A stretch of 64,000 bases of DNA from Pontibacter aquaedesilientis (GCF_014773225.1 NZ_JACXAJ010000003.1:62001-126000); one strand, 5' to 3'; shown: positions 10,092-18,926, numbered from the stretch's first letter. Notes: generated by a model from the sequence alone, not told the origin. Translations and numbers: made by a program.

Positions 10092-10227
10092 AACAATTAA
10101 ATAAGACAACTATTTATAATTTTCCAACGGTACAATACAAAGAATATTATACCACAGAAGCCTTAAATTTCAAATGTATTTTTTCAAGAATACAGCTTTT
10201 CCCTGATAAATACAAAAGCAATAAAAA

Positions 10228-11187
10228 TTATTTAGTGAAGTTGTAGCGAGGTGTTCGCACGGGAGGGCGGAACCTTACAATAGGCTCCGGCAATCTATAG
10301 GAAACCATTACCTCATGGGAGGTGGGAGCTTTCGCATCCCTGTTGAATGTGGTGAAATCAAACGCATATCCTATCCGCAACGCATTTTCCTGTAACAACG
10401 CTATACCTACTAGCGCACTAACAGCTTCCTGATGCCGATAATTCACACCGCCCCAATATTTTTCATCAAATGTCACACGGGCGCCCGCATCGAATGAAAA
10501 TGTTTCGGTGTCATGCTTTAGAAGGACTGTAGGTGTTGCCACCAGTTGGTTTGTAACAGCCAGATTGTACCCTGCTGTAGCATACATATGGTTTTCGCCT
10601 ATCACACGGCCACTTCCTGTGTTATCTACATCAATAAATTCATAGGAAGACCGGAGTAAGTTGGTGATGCCGCCGCCTGCATAGAACAGTTCTGACTCGT
10701 ACCAAAGACCTGCCCCAAGGTCGTACTTCGTATCGGAGTTATTGAAAGGCACACTGGGGTCGCCCTCGTCTATGGCCCGGTAGCTGCCCTTGCGAATATT
10801 GTTAATGTTTCCCTGCAGGCCGATCCCTAGTTTGCCCTCTCCCAGGTTGAGGTGAAAGGAGTAATTTATGGCGGCCTGCTGTATGCGCGTGTTGGCAATC
10901 TGGTCCTGCACCAAATTGATCCCCAGTCCTCCCTTCAAGAATCTTACCGGCGTGTGGGCACTCAGTAGAAGCGTTTTGGGAGAACCTCCATCGTCAAAGC
11001 TAGCCTCATAGTTTAGCCATTGATACCTATATATAGAAAGCACCTCAGGCCGGTTGGTTATACCTGCGTAAGCAGGGCTTATATACATGCCATTAAACCC
11101 ATAATGGGTAAACTGAGGCTGCTGCTGTGCCCAGGAGGTCAGATGACAAACAAACAGCAACAAGATGGCAGGTATAATCTTTTTCAT
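10228..11187 (-). CDS. porP: Type IX secretion membrane protein PorP/SprF family
   Basis: PorP/SprF proteins are small outer-membrane beta-barrels tied to the T9SS, helping surface anchoring or secretion of specific cargo. The 319-residue protein has a signal peptide (MKKIIPAILLLFVCHLTSWAQ) and the family's start of the mature part, QPQFTHYGFNGMYISPAYAG. Alternating strands follow, ending in a short Arg/Pro-rich tail. It lies directly upstream of gldK, but a 207-nt AT-rich spacer and a separate promoter before each gene suggest two transcripts. The assignment to family is firm. Whether this is the core PorP or a cargo-specific SprF paralogue cannot be told. Confidence 0.9.
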   Translation of the reverse strand: MKKIIPAILLLFVCHLTSWAQQQPQFTHYGFNGMYISPAYAGITNRPEVLSIYRYQWLNYEASFDDGGSPKTLLLSAHTPVRFLKGGLGINLVQDQIANTRIQQAAINYSFHLNLGEGKLGIGLQGNINNIRKGSYRAIDEGDPSVPFNNSDTKYDLGAGLWYESELFYAGGGITNLLRSSYEFIDVDNTGSGRVIGENHMYATAGYNLAVTNQLVATPTVLLKHDTETFSFDAGARVTFDEKYWGGVNYRHQEAVSALVGIALLQENALRIGYAFDFTTFNRDAKAPTSHEVMVSYRLPEPIVRFRPPVRTPRYNFTK

Positions 11188-11241
11188 AGGCTGTTGCGAC
11201 TAGGCAAGAAAGCAAAAGACCGTTTATAGTCAGAGTTGAAC

Positions 11242-11272
11242 CAAATATATATATTAAACACTAAAACGCAAA
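11242..11272 (-). promoter_or_regulatory. Promoter of porP
   Basis: On the minus strand there is TTTG (11269-11272), a 19-nt gap and TATATTTG (11242-11249). Both boxes and the gap match the gldK promoter exactly. The -33 box lies inside the left arm of the terminator hairpin at 11264-11309. Confidence 0.68.
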
Positions 11273-11309
11273 AGCAAGCAGATGGTTGATTCTACTTGCC
11301 TTTGCGTTT
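11264..11309 (-). terminator. Intrinsic terminator after the lipB-hemD operon
   Basis: A 15-bp stem with one central mismatch (11264-11278 with 11295-11309) encloses a 16-nt loop. Read on the minus strand it is followed by TTTTAGTGTTT. It ends transcription beyond the hemD stop at 11347, just before the porP promoter. Confidence 0.7.
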
Positions 11310-11346
11310 CAGTGTTTTCCAACCAAAGCTTATTTTAAGCGATCGC

Positions 11347-12150
11347 TTATTTTTTCTGGGCCAGCTTCTGGTTCTGGATGTATACCTCTATGGCTCCCGT
11401 CATGGATGGCGCGTTTGGCATTGGGGCCTCGATGTCCAACTCCAGGTCTGCGTCGCGCACTGCCTTGGCCGTAGTTGGTCCAAAAGCCGCTATCCGGGTA
11501 TTTTTTTGCTTGAACTCCGGGAAGTTGATGAAAAGCGAGCTGATGCCCGAGGGGCTGAAGAACGCTATGCAGTCATAGGTTACGTCATCCAGGTCAGACA
11601 GGTCGGCTGCAACAGTCTTGTATATAACAGCCTCTGTGTGCTTGATCTTGTTCGAAGCCAGGAAACCCGGAATGTCGTCTTTGCGGATGTTGGAGCAAGG
11701 GTACAGGAACTTCTCGTTCTTGTGCTTCTTGATCACCTCAAAAAGATCCTTCGCTGTTTTCTCGCCCACAAACAACTTGCGCTTGCGCAGGGTGATGTAT
11801 TTCTGGAGGTAATAGGCCGTCTGGTCCGAAATACAGAAGTACTTCATGTCAGCGGGCATCTCAATTTTGCTTTCCTGGCAGATTCTGAAGAAATGATCTA
11901 CCGCATTGCGGCTGGTAAAGATCACGGCTGTGTGCGAGAGGATATCCACTTTGTCTTTGCGGAACTCTTTGTACGACACCGGCTCCACTTCGATAAACGC
12001 CCTGAAATCAACTTTGATACCATACTTCTCCGCTATTGACAGATAAGGGGAGTTATCAGTAGTTGGCTGTGGTTGTGTTACAAGAATACTTTTGATCGGA
12101 ATGCTATGCCTTTCAGGGTTTGCCCAAGCCTTTTCTTTACTTTCAGCCAT
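11347..12150 (-). CDS. hemD: Uroporphyrinogen-III synthase family protein
   Basis: HemD closes and rearranges hydroxymethylbilane to uroporphyrinogen III, the branch-point of haem and corrin synthesis. The 267-residue protein has the two-lobed HemD layout: the first lobe carries VIFTSRNAVDHFF and the second AFFSPSGISSLF, followed by IAAFGPTTAKAVRDADL. These are the characteristic 'FTS..AV' and 'GPxTA' signatures. The sequence is divergent, as usual for this branch of Bacteroidota HemD. It is the last gene of the lipB operon, 63 bases after the DUF4271 gene, which is its common neighbour in this phylum. Confidence 0.85.
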   Translation of the reverse strand: MAESKEKAWANPERHSIPIKSILVTQPQPTTDNSPYLSIAEKYGIKVDFRAFIEVEPVSYKEFRKDKVDILSHTAVIFTSRNAVDHFFRICQESKIEMPADMKYFCISDQTAYYLQKYITLRKRKLFVGEKTAKDLFEVIKKHKNEKFLYPCSNIRKDDIPGFLASNKIKHTEAVIYKTVAADLSDLDDVTYDCIAFFSPSGISSLFINFPEFKQKNTRIAAFGPTTAKAVRDADLELDIEAPMPNAPSMTGAIEVYIQNQKLAQKK

Positions 12151-12213
12151 ATAATGGTGGTCTGTTATTTTTATGTAACCTGCCTTGCCCGCCAGGTATG
12201 CCGATTTGTGTTT

Positions 12214-13380
12214 TTAAAAGTTGAACACGATAAATTTCAGCATAATCGCCAGCGGAATCACTTCTGTGGCGCAAAGGTAAGAAAATAAATGCAAATTTAT
12301 CACAGATGTCTTCTTATTTACTGTGGCAAAGACCCTAATGATGGTGATTACCAGCACTAAGAACACCGCCAGGCTGGAGACGGTGAGTATCGTATCGGGC
12401 ACCAGGTTGTTCAGCGCCAGGTATAGCAACATCACCACAGGCAGAAACAAGCCCAAAAACAACAGAGAACGCAGAAATTCACCGAATTGCAACTTCACAA
12501 TCTGCTCCAGGCCAAAGATAAAGCCCATCACTTTCAGGAAAAGGTACTTTAGCAGGATAACCGCAAATATCAGAAAAGTGTAGAATAGTATTTTGGTCGT
12601 AATGTCGGCCTCTGAGACCGGGAAGAGGCGGTTAAAGAGGCGCACATGCTGCACGTTGGTATGGATAGCGGCGATGAGCAACGCAAGCGACAGCGAAAAG
12701 GCCAGAATGAACAGCACACTGGACCAAGTGCTAAGCGGCTTGGTCAGGACGCTTTCCTCGGGCGACTTGGTCTGCAGAAACGACCTCATACCAAACACAC
12801 CCTGAAAATCTGACGGAAAATTGGTTTTAAGCGCCCCATAAATCAGCCCGATCAGAAGCATGAAGACTATAAAGGCGTTCTGGTTTACGTACTCCCGCAG
12901 CCTGATCGAAAAACTGCCTGCCTTCTCCTGCTCCGAGGTGCCAACCACCCGCACCCGGTTCCGAAAGGTGAGCACATTGGGCTGCTCGGACGGATGCCAG
13001 ACAGAGAGCAGGTAACGGCCATTCACTGGTTTAATTTGCCGGCTATAGGTTGCCAAGTCCAGGGTATACGCAGACGCAGAGTCTGCCACAAAGATCAACT
13101 GGTTATTCAGAAACAGACACAGTTCCTTTTTGGCCGTGAAATCGATCAAAAATGGCTGTGTCGGGGCAACGGAAACCCACTGATGCACGGCGGCATAGCC
13201 TGTGTGCATACTGGCCACATAAGGCGTGAGATCACCGGAACCGGCATCGTATACCTGCCAGTCAGCGCTGATAGTGTTTTTCTGCTCGAGAGGCAGCACC
13301 TGCGCCTGCAGTGGCAGAGCCAACACCAATAGCAGCAAAAACAGCCCTAAACTATACCTTGTGCGATGTACTGAAAACAC
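12214..13380 (-). CDS. DUF4271 membrane protein
   Basis: The function is unknown. The 388-residue protein starts with a signal peptide or first helix (residues 8-26). A periplasmic beta-rich region of about 140 residues follows. Six or so membrane helices come after, at roughly residues 168-186, 222-242, 268-290, 305-330, 338-358 and 368-386. The pattern matches DUF4271, a family found beside hemD in many Bacteroidota. The fixed neighbourhood hints at a link to tetrapyrroles or the envelope, but nothing in the sequence shows a catalytic site. It follows the small gene upstream after 28 bases. Confidence 0.8.
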   Translation of the reverse strand: MFSVHRTRYSLGLFLLLLVLALPLQAQVLPLEQKNTISADWQVYDAGSGDLTPYVASMHTGYAAVHQWVSVAPTQPFLIDFTAKKELCLFLNNQLIFVADSASAYTLDLATYSRQIKPVNGRYLLSVWHPSEQPNVLTFRNRVRVVGTSEQEKAGSFSIRLREYVNQNAFIVFMLLIGLIYGALKTNFPSDFQGVFGMRSFLQTKSPEESVLTKPLSTWSSVLFILAFSLSLALLIAAIHTNVQHVRLFNRLFPVSEADITTKILFYTFLIFAVILLKYLFLKVMGFIFGLEQIVKLQFGEFLRSLLFLGLFLPVVMLLYLALNNLVPDTILTVSSLAVFLVLVITIIRVFATVNKKTSVINLHLFSYLCATEVIPLAIMLKFIVFNF

Positions 13381-13408
13381 GTTCGGGAAGAGATAAAAGG
13401 TCTATACC

Positions 13409-13813
13409 TTACGAATGCAGCACGCCCTGCATTTGCAGCATGCTGATCTCGATCAGGTGGTCCTCGGTGATGGAATCGGGCACGAAAACAAAGCGCTTAT
13501 CATAGATTTTGCCGTCTATGTAGTAACTCACCCAGTACTCGTTGTTCAGTTTGAATACCGACGGGTCGATCACCTCTACCTGCACATAACTTTTGGGCTC
13601 CACTCGTTCAAACATGTGGCGCAGCACCGATGTCTTTACCTCCTCGTCTTTGATAATGCCGTACCCTTTGGACGTAACAAACACATTATCCAATGGCACA
13701 TTATTGTTGTTGATCAGGTATACGTTCCAGGTACGCTCTTCCGGAATATCGCCTGTAGCGGCTATCGCCACGGCCACACCTTCTACCGGGGTGAAATCAA
13801 TATCTTTTTTCAT
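13409..13813 (-). CDS. Conserved Bacteroidota protein of unknown function (134 aa)
   Basis: The protein is small and soluble, without signal peptide or membrane segment. It is rich in beta-strand patterns: WNVYLINNNNVPLDNVFVTSKGYG, then SYVQVEVIDPSVFKLNNEYW and KIYDKRFVFV. Similar proteins across Bacteroidota have sometimes been labelled as phenylalanyl-tRNA synthetase alpha subunit. No aminoacyl-tRNA synthetase motif is visible, so I regard that label as an error. It begins where lipB ends (lipB stop at 13814), which implies translational coupling. A role connected with lipoylation is possible but only by position. Confidence 0.75.
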   Translation of the reverse strand: MKKDIDFTPVEGVAVAIAATGDIPEERTWNVYLINNNNVPLDNVFVTSKGYGIIKDEEVKTSVLRHMFERVEPKSYVQVEVIDPSVFKLNNEYWVSYYIDGKIYDKRFVFVPDSITEDHLIEISMLQMQGVLHS

Positions 13814-14530
13814 TTACTCTTTTGTGATAGTCGCCTCGAAAAGCCCGGCCAGATGCATCAGCAGTTTTTCTTCCACCTCCGCCATCGGCAATTCGCGGCC
13901 CAGTTCTTTGGCCAGTGAGGTTACCTGTTTGTCGGTGATGCCGCATGGCACAATGTTGTTAAAATAATCTAAGTCGGTGTTGATGTTGAAGGCAAAGCCG
14001 TGCATGGTCACCCAGCGGCTGCACTTCACGCCCATCGCACAGATCTTGCGCGGGTTTTTCTGTTCCACATGGTCGAGCCACACGCCTGTCAGACCTGCTA
14101 TGCGGCCAGCCTCTATACCATAGTCTTTCAGAGTGAGGATAATGGCCTCCTCCAGCAAGCGCAGGTACTTGTGTATGTCAGTGAAAAAGTGGTCCAGATC
14201 CAAAATAGGGTAGCCCACGATCTGACCCGGGCCGTGGTAAGTAATATCGCCGCCGCGGTTAATCTTGTAGAACGTGGCTCCCTTCGCCTCCAGTCCTGCC
14301 TCGTTGATGAGCAAATTCGTCTCGTGTCCGCTCTTGCCCAAGGTATACACATGCGGGTGTGAGCAAAACAACAGGTAATTCGGGGTCGTCTGCTGTGCTT
14401 CCGGGTCCGCGTTGCGGTTGGCGGCCTTCATATCCAGAATACCCGTAAAGAGCTTATCCTGGTAGTCCCACGCTTCCTTGTAGTCGATCAGCCCCAGGTG
14501 CTCAAACTTTATCGTTTTGTTCTGTACCAC
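13814..14530 (-). CDS. lipB: Lipoyl(octanoyl) transferase
   Basis: LipB moves octanoate from acyl carrier protein to the lipoyl domains of 2-oxoacid dehydrogenases and the glycine cleavage system. The 238-residue protein shows GGDITYHGPGQIVGYPI, the catalytic Lys region (AMGVKCSRWVTMHGFAFN) and the acyl-accepting Cys in NNIVPCGITDKQVTS. Length is normal for the family. It is the first gene of a four-gene operon (lipB, 134-aa protein, DUF4271, hemD) and has a promoter at 14684-14715. Confidence 0.95.
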   Translation of the reverse strand: MVQNKTIKFEHLGLIDYKEAWDYQDKLFTGILDMKAANRNADPEAQQTTPNYLLFCSHPHVYTLGKSGHETNLLINEAGLEAKGATFYKINRGGDITYHGPGQIVGYPILDLDHFFTDIHKYLRLLEEAIILTLKDYGIEAGRIAGLTGVWLDHVEQKNPRKICAMGVKCSRWVTMHGFAFNINTDLDYFNNIVPCGITDKQVTSLAKELGRELPMAEVEEKLLMHLAGLFEATITKE

Positions 14531-14683
14531 GTTGTTTCTTTTTTAAAGGACACAAGTATCAAGACTTAAGACACAAGACTTTTTTATACCTCCCATTGTC
14601 AAAGCCATTGTTCGATCAACACAGTTTGGTCCGATTTCTAAGGTATAGCAGAGTTAAGCAACCCGCCTTCACTTAATTTTCAT

Positions 14684-14715
14684 CAAAGATACGGCTGTTA
14701 GGGGGCATACGCAAA
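14684..14715 (-). promoter_or_regulatory. Promoter of the lipB operon
   Basis: On the minus strand a TTTG box (14712-14715) is followed after 20 nt by TATCTTTG (14684-14691), matching the Bacteroidota consensus. The predicted leader before lipB would be about 145 nt. Confidence 0.55.
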
Positions 14716-14797
14716 CTGGTTGCTACACCAGTGGGCTATACCTTGAAGAGAAAACCCCGAATGGTGCTTTTTAGTTTAAGGCAATGAAAGCCAGCTT

Positions 14798-15160
14798 ATG
14801 ACGACTCCCCAGGCACCACATCTTTCCACCGGTTTCAATGGCGAAGACCTCGCCACCGACCACCTGCGCGAAAAAGGCTACCGCATTGTGCAGCGCAACC
14901 TGCGCATGGGAAAAGGCGAGATTGACATTATTGCCCGAAAAGACGATTTACTGGTGTTCGTGGAAGTGAAGACCCGAACCAATGATGACTTCGGCTATCC
15001 GGAAGAGTTTGTGAGCCGCAGCAAACAGCGCATGATCCTCAACGCGGCCGACGCCTATATCCTGAAATCGGGCTGGCAGGAGGATATCCGGTTTGACATT
15101 ATCGCCATCACCATGACAAAACCGCCGGAGATCTTCCACATCGAAGACGCCTTTCATTAA
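14798..15160 (+). CDS. yraN: YraN family (UPF0102) putative endonuclease-like protein
   Basis: This 120-residue protein has the restriction-endonuclease-like core of the YraN family: GEDLATDHLREKGY at the start, then GEIDIIARKDDLLVFVEVKTR, which carries the Asp and ExK residues of a PD-(D/E)xK site. C-terminal helices and DIRFDIIAI follow. The cellular role is unsettled and a nuclease activity is inferred from fold only. Length is typical. The last 4 bases are shared with the stop of the convergent lipoprotein gene. Confidence 0.9.
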   Translation: MTTPQAPHLSTGFNGEDLATDHLREKGYRIVQRNLRMGKGEIDIIARKDDLLVFVEVKTRTNDDFGYPEEFVSRSKQRMILNAADAYILKSGWQEDIRFDIIAITMTKPPEIFHIEDAFH

Positions 15161-16059
15161 CGGGCTGAGGCCCGCTTGTCCAGCTTGTCCTTTTCGTAGA
15201 TGAGGGTGCCGTGGCGGTCGTACTGCTTCACCAGATAGGGCTCTGCTGCTGGTTCGTAAGGCGTTTTAGGGTACTGGTACTCATACTGGCGACGGGCTCT
15301 GAAATCAAAGTGCTTCACCCAAATCCCCACTTTGCGGCCTTTCTGATACTGCCCGGTCCATTCCAGCTGCCCATTCTCGTAGAAGCGGTAGTACGTGCCC
15401 TGCACCTCGCCGTAGGCATAAGGTATCACCTCTTTTATCTTTTTGGTGCCTTCGTAATAGGTTACTACCGCGTCGCGCAAAAAGCCTTTCTCGAAATGCT
15501 CTTTGGATAACAAAATGCCGTTGCGGTTGTAGCGTTCCCAACGCAGGTGCTTCGTCCCGACATAGAAGTAACCCTCTTCCACCACTTCACCGCCTTGCTC
15601 TTTTTTGTAAGGACCATGCAGGACTTTGTGCTGATCGGGATCCACCTCATTTCGGGTTTTGTAGAGCTTGCGCTTTTTGGTGTCGTAGTAATATTTTTCA
15701 GGGGCGTAAGGGTCCGGTTCTTGGTGCTCTACCAGGTAGCTAAAGGTCTCTACTACTTCACGGTCGCCGCGGCCACCGGACTTCACAAAGCCACGGGCTA
15801 CTCTTTCGCCCATGAAATAGCGCTTATTGGCTTTTTTTTTGCGTTTTTTCTGATGTTTCTCTTCTACTTCCTCTAAGCCTTTACCCGTCTCCATCGATGG
15901 CTTGGCGGTATCGGCAAGGGCTACTGCATCGTCTTTGGCGCTTTGCTTCAGGGCGGCACGGCTCAGGTTGTAGTCGCTGTTATAGGCAGAGGGTTTGCAG
16001 CCTGTAAGCCCCACGACCAACAATAACCCAAGCCAGGCAAGAGGAAGAAAGTGCTTCAT
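15157..16059 (-). CDS. Lipoprotein with YwqK/MORN-type repeats
   Basis: I place the start at the ATG at 16059, which gives MKHFLPLAWLGLLLVVGLTGC, a lipoprotein signal with lipobox; the ATG at 16095 would precede it with 12 unlikely residues. A Lys-rich stretch follows the signal (EEKHQKKRKKKANKRY). After it come MORN-like units of the YwqK 'antitoxin' type: GPYKKEQGG..EEGYFYVGTKHLRWERYNRNG, GTYYRFYENGQLEWTGQYQKGRKVG and WVKHFD. In Bacteroidota such proteins are usually envelope lipoproteins, not toxin antidotes. No toxin gene is beside it. Confidence 0.75.
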   Translation of the reverse strand: MKHFLPLAWLGLLLVVGLTGCKPSAYNSDYNLSRAALKQSAKDDAVALADTAKPSMETGKGLEEVEEKHQKKRKKKANKRYFMGERVARGFVKSGGRGDREVVETFSYLVEHQEPDPYAPEKYYYDTKKRKLYKTRNEVDPDQHKVLHGPYKKEQGGEVVEEGYFYVGTKHLRWERYNRNGILLSKEHFEKGFLRDAVVTYYEGTKKIKEVIPYAYGEVQGTYYRFYENGQLEWTGQYQKGRKVGIWVKHFDFRARRQYEYQYPKTPYEPAAEPYLVKQYDRHGTLIYEKDKLDKRASAR

Positions 16060-16221
16060 GATATTAGTTAGAATCAATGCCCTACAGATAGGCATAGGTA
16101 TAAAGCTTTTTTAAGCAACGTAAATATGCGGATAAATCATATACCTGCCAACCCGCCAATGAGTTTAGCCCTTATAACTTTTCGTCGAGCTGCTTAGTTC
16201 ACAGGGTAAGCCGCCACAAAA

Positions 16222-16254
16222 CAAAAAGCGGCACCCAACTGGGCACCGCTTTTA
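16222..16254 (-). terminator. Terminator after htpG
   Basis: Inverted arms AAAGCGGCACCC and GGGCACCGCTTT pair imperfectly around a short AACT-type loop. On the minus strand the stem is followed by a U-rich stretch (TTTTTGTTTTGT). It lies 32 bases beyond the htpG stop. Confidence 0.75.
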
Positions 16255-16285
16255 TCCTGTTAAGTGTAATTATGAAAAGGTAATG

Positions 16286-18109
16286 CTATTCTTTGTCGAT
16301 CAGGTCTACGCTGCGCTTCACGAAGGCGGTTAGGGCAGAGCCAGAGAGCATGTTCTGCGACAGCAACGCCAGATCAAAGGCCTGACGGGCGATGCGCTCT
16401 TTGTTGTCATCTTTGGCCTTGAGGATGCGCTGGTTGATGCTATGGTTAGCGTTGATGGTCACATTATAGGTATCCGGCATATTGCCCATGAACATCATAC
16501 CGCCGCCACCAGCCTTGCTCATGTCTTTCATGCGGCGCATAAACTCCGGCAGCGTGATAATCACCGGGGCATCGTCAGGCGACATCGGGGCTACTTCCAC
16601 CTTCATGTTCTGGTTGTTGATGGCTGTCTCGTAAATCTTCTTCAGGTCTTCCTTCTCGGTATCGTTCAGTACGCTTTCCTTGGTTTCATCTTTCTCGACC
16701 AACTTATCAATCGTCTCAGAATCCACGCGCTTCAGGGTGGTTTTCTCGAGCTTCTGCTCCAGCATACCGATAAAGTGACTGTCAATTACGGAGTCGAGCT
16801 TGAGCACGTCGTAGGCGCGGTTTTGGGCGGCCTCCACAAAGGAGTGCTGCTTGTCGGCATCCGAGGTATACAACAGCACCAACTGGCCGTTCTTATCGGT
16901 TTGGTTCGCCTGTGCCTGCGTCTTATACTCTTCCAAGGTATAGTACTTGCCCTCGGTGTTCTGCAAAAGCACAAAGTCTTTGGCCTTTTCGTAGAACTTG
17001 TCGTCGCTCAACATGCCGTATTTCACAAACACATTGATATCTTCCCAACTGGTCTCGAAAGCCGTACGGTCCTTTTTGAAGATCTCGTTCAGCTTGTCGG
17101 CTACCTTTTTGGTGATATAGGTGTTGATCTTCTTCACGCTGGAGTCAGCCTGCAGGAACGAGCGGCTTACGTTCAGCGGAATGTCCGGCGAGTCGATCAC
17201 ACCGTGCAGCAGCATCAGGAACTCCGGCACCACGTCCTTCACCTCGTCGGTAATGAACACCTGGCGGGAGTAGAGCTGAATCTTGTTGCGCTGTATCTCG
17301 AAATCGTTTTTGAGCTTCGGGAAGTAGAGTATGCCGGTCAGATTGAAAGGGTAGTCCACGTTCAGGTGAATCCAGAACAACGGGGCCTCTGAGAATGGGT
17401 ATAGCTCTTTGTAGAAGTTTTTGTAGTCCTCGTCCGTCAGTTCAGATGGCTGCTTCGTCCAGATCGGATTCGGGTTGTTAATGATCTCGCCCTCAAACTC
17501 AACCGGAATTGGCAGGAACTTGCAGTACTTGTCCAGAATGGTACGGATGCGGGCCGTCTCCAGGAATTCCTCTGAATCAGAAGCCACATTCAGGATCACG
17601 TTTGTGCCGCGGTCTTCTTTATGGGCAGGGGCAATGGCAAATTCGGTACTGCCGTCGCAGGTCCAGTGCGCCGATTCGGTTTCGTCTTTATAAGATTTGG
17701 TTACGATCTCCACACGGTCGGCCACCATAAAAGCAGAGTAGAAGCCCAAACCGAACTGACCGATGATCTGGTTCTGCTCCCCGGCATCCTTGTAGCGCTC
17801 CACAAACTCGGCGGCACCCGAAAAAGCAATCTGGTTGATATATTTCTTGATCTCCTCGGCTGTCATACCGATACCGTTGTCCGAAATAGTGATGGTGCGG
17901 GCGTCTTTGTCCACTTTTACCACTACTTTCAGCTCGCCCAGGTCACCTTTGTACTCACCGATAGATGACAGGCGCTTCATTTTCTGGGTGGCGTCCACAG
18001 CATTACTCACCAGCTCACGCAGAAAAATCTCGTGGTCGGAGTAAAGGAACTTCTTTATGATCGGGAAAATGTTTTCGGTGTGAATCGAAATGTTACCTCT
18101 TTCTTCCAT
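16286..18109 (-). CDS. htpG: Molecular chaperone HtpG (Hsp90)
   Basis: HtpG is the cytoplasmic ATP-dependent Hsp90 chaperone. The 607-residue protein has the N-terminal GHKL ATPase motifs: ELVSNAVDA, DNGIGMTAEE and GQFGLGFYSAFMV. The middle domain follows (NVSRSFLQAD, near residues 320-330), then a C-terminal dimerisation region ending KRSVDLIDKE. Length is normal for the bacterial protein. It is a single-gene unit with its own terminator. The 319-bp upstream region gave no convincing promoter by eye. Confidence 0.97.
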   Translation of the reverse strand: MEERGNISIHTENIFPIIKKFLYSDHEIFLRELVSNAVDATQKMKRLSSIGEYKGDLGELKVVVKVDKDARTITISDNGIGMTAEEIKKYINQIAFSGAAEFVERYKDAGEQNQIIGQFGLGFYSAFMVADRVEIVTKSYKDETESAHWTCDGSTEFAIAPAHKEDRGTNVILNVASDSEEFLETARIRTILDKYCKFLPIPVEFEGEIINNPNPIWTKQPSELTDEDYKNFYKELYPFSEAPLFWIHLNVDYPFNLTGILYFPKLKNDFEIQRNKIQLYSRQVFITDEVKDVVPEFLMLLHGVIDSPDIPLNVSRSFLQADSSVKKINTYITKKVADKLNEIFKKDRTAFETSWEDINVFVKYGMLSDDKFYEKAKDFVLLQNTEGKYYTLEEYKTQAQANQTDKNGQLVLLYTSDADKQHSFVEAAQNRAYDVLKLDSVIDSHFIGMLEQKLEKTTLKRVDSETIDKLVEKDETKESVLNDTEKEDLKKIYETAINNQNMKVEVAPMSPDDAPVIITLPEFMRRMKDMSKAGGGGMMFMGNMPDTYNVTINANHSINQRILKAKDDNKERIARQAFDLALLSQNMLSGSALTAFVKRSVDLIDKE

Positions 18110-18428
18110 GTGCTATACCTTTAAAATCTATATTTTAATAAGTGATGTCTTCTTAATCGATGTATTCAAAAAGGACAGGAGCCTTCCTGCCCAATCGCTT
18201 TCAAATCCTGTTCCACAGGTATAGAACAGCCCGGATTGTGACAGGTTGTCAGAAAACATCCGCTATACCTTCCGCGTTAAGTCTTACATAGGTATAAAAC
18301 TTGTTGTTTTGGCATGAATCCTCCAGGTATCTCGCTCAGTGATGTGCAACTAGACCGCCGGATTGTTTGTTTGCTCATGCAACCATGTTAAAAAAACGAT
18401 TATCTTTGTTTTGACTGACTGACTATAG
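18110..18428. other. Intergenic region between divergent htpG and the receptor island
   Basis: No gene is visible in these 319 bases. They hold four copies of the GGTATA/TATACC core (about 18114, 18219, 18263 and 18291) and, near the right end, a -7-like box TATCTTTG at 18401-18408 serving the + strand. Confidence 0.6.
18401..18408 (+). promoter_or_regulatory. Probable -7 box for the receptor island
   Basis: TATCTTTG matches TAnnTTTG and lies 20 bases before the GTG start at 18429. No TTTG was found at the proper upstream distance, so only half of the promoter is recognisable. Confidence 0.4.
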
Positions 18429-18758
18429 GTGCACCGTTTCACGACATATATCGCCCTTTTTCTGCTGCTGCTGTTCACGCGTGCTATGGTGCCGGACCAG
18501 CTGTTGCTCAGCCTGCACAGCCATGCCCACACCGAGCATAGCCACTTAGCAGGCGACCAAAACAAGGCGCAAGTCGATAAGAAGCACAGTCACTGTCCGG
18601 TCGAAGATCTGTTTGGGGCGCCTTACCATGGCGTAACCGAAGTCTATACCTTCCCTGAGCTTTCTATTTTGCCGGAGCACACCGCCCGGTATACCGCTTA
18701 CCAGGCATTTGACGCCCATGCACGCCTTGCGCTGCGCGGCCCGCCTGCCGTAGTTTAA
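18429..18758 (+). CDS. Small His-rich exported protein of unknown function
   Basis: The 109-residue frame uses a GTG start; the alternative ATG at 18486 would cut off the hydrophobic leader (YIALFLLLLFTRAM). The mature part is rich in His (HSHAHTEHSH, KKHSHCPVEDLFGAPYH), with Cys and acidic residues that could bind Zn or Cu. Small His-rich exported proteins of this kind often sit before TonB-dependent metal receptors, and here a ZnuD-like receptor follows. I do not recognise a named family. The function is inferred from composition and position only. Confidence 0.65.
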   Translation: MHRFTTYIALFLLLLFTRAMVPDQLLLSLHSHAHTEHSHLAGDQNKAQVDKKHSHCPVEDLFGAPYHGVTEVYTFPELSILPEHTARYTAYQAFDAHARLALRGPPAVV

Positions 18759-18926
18759 TCCCCTATCCTTTAAAATCAGCTTCGCATACCCGTTTCAAAT
18801 TAATGGCTTAGTATGCTGTACGCTGGTTTCCCGTTATTTTTTGTTGACTAGGGTAAGCCCGAACACCTGCATTTGCGCTTTTTGCAGACAGGGTGTGCAG
18901 TGCTTCTCCTACCTTATACCTACACT

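Noticed and set aside
13409..13813. Phenylalanyl-tRNA synthetase alpha subunit as a name for the 134-aa protein
   Set aside because: No class II synthetase motif is present and the length is far too short; the label seems to be carried over by mistake in related entries.
15157..16059. Possible toxin-antitoxin function implied by the YwqK family name
   Set aside because: No toxin gene is adjacent, and the protein is an exported lipoprotein with MORN-like repeats, as usual in Bacteroidota.
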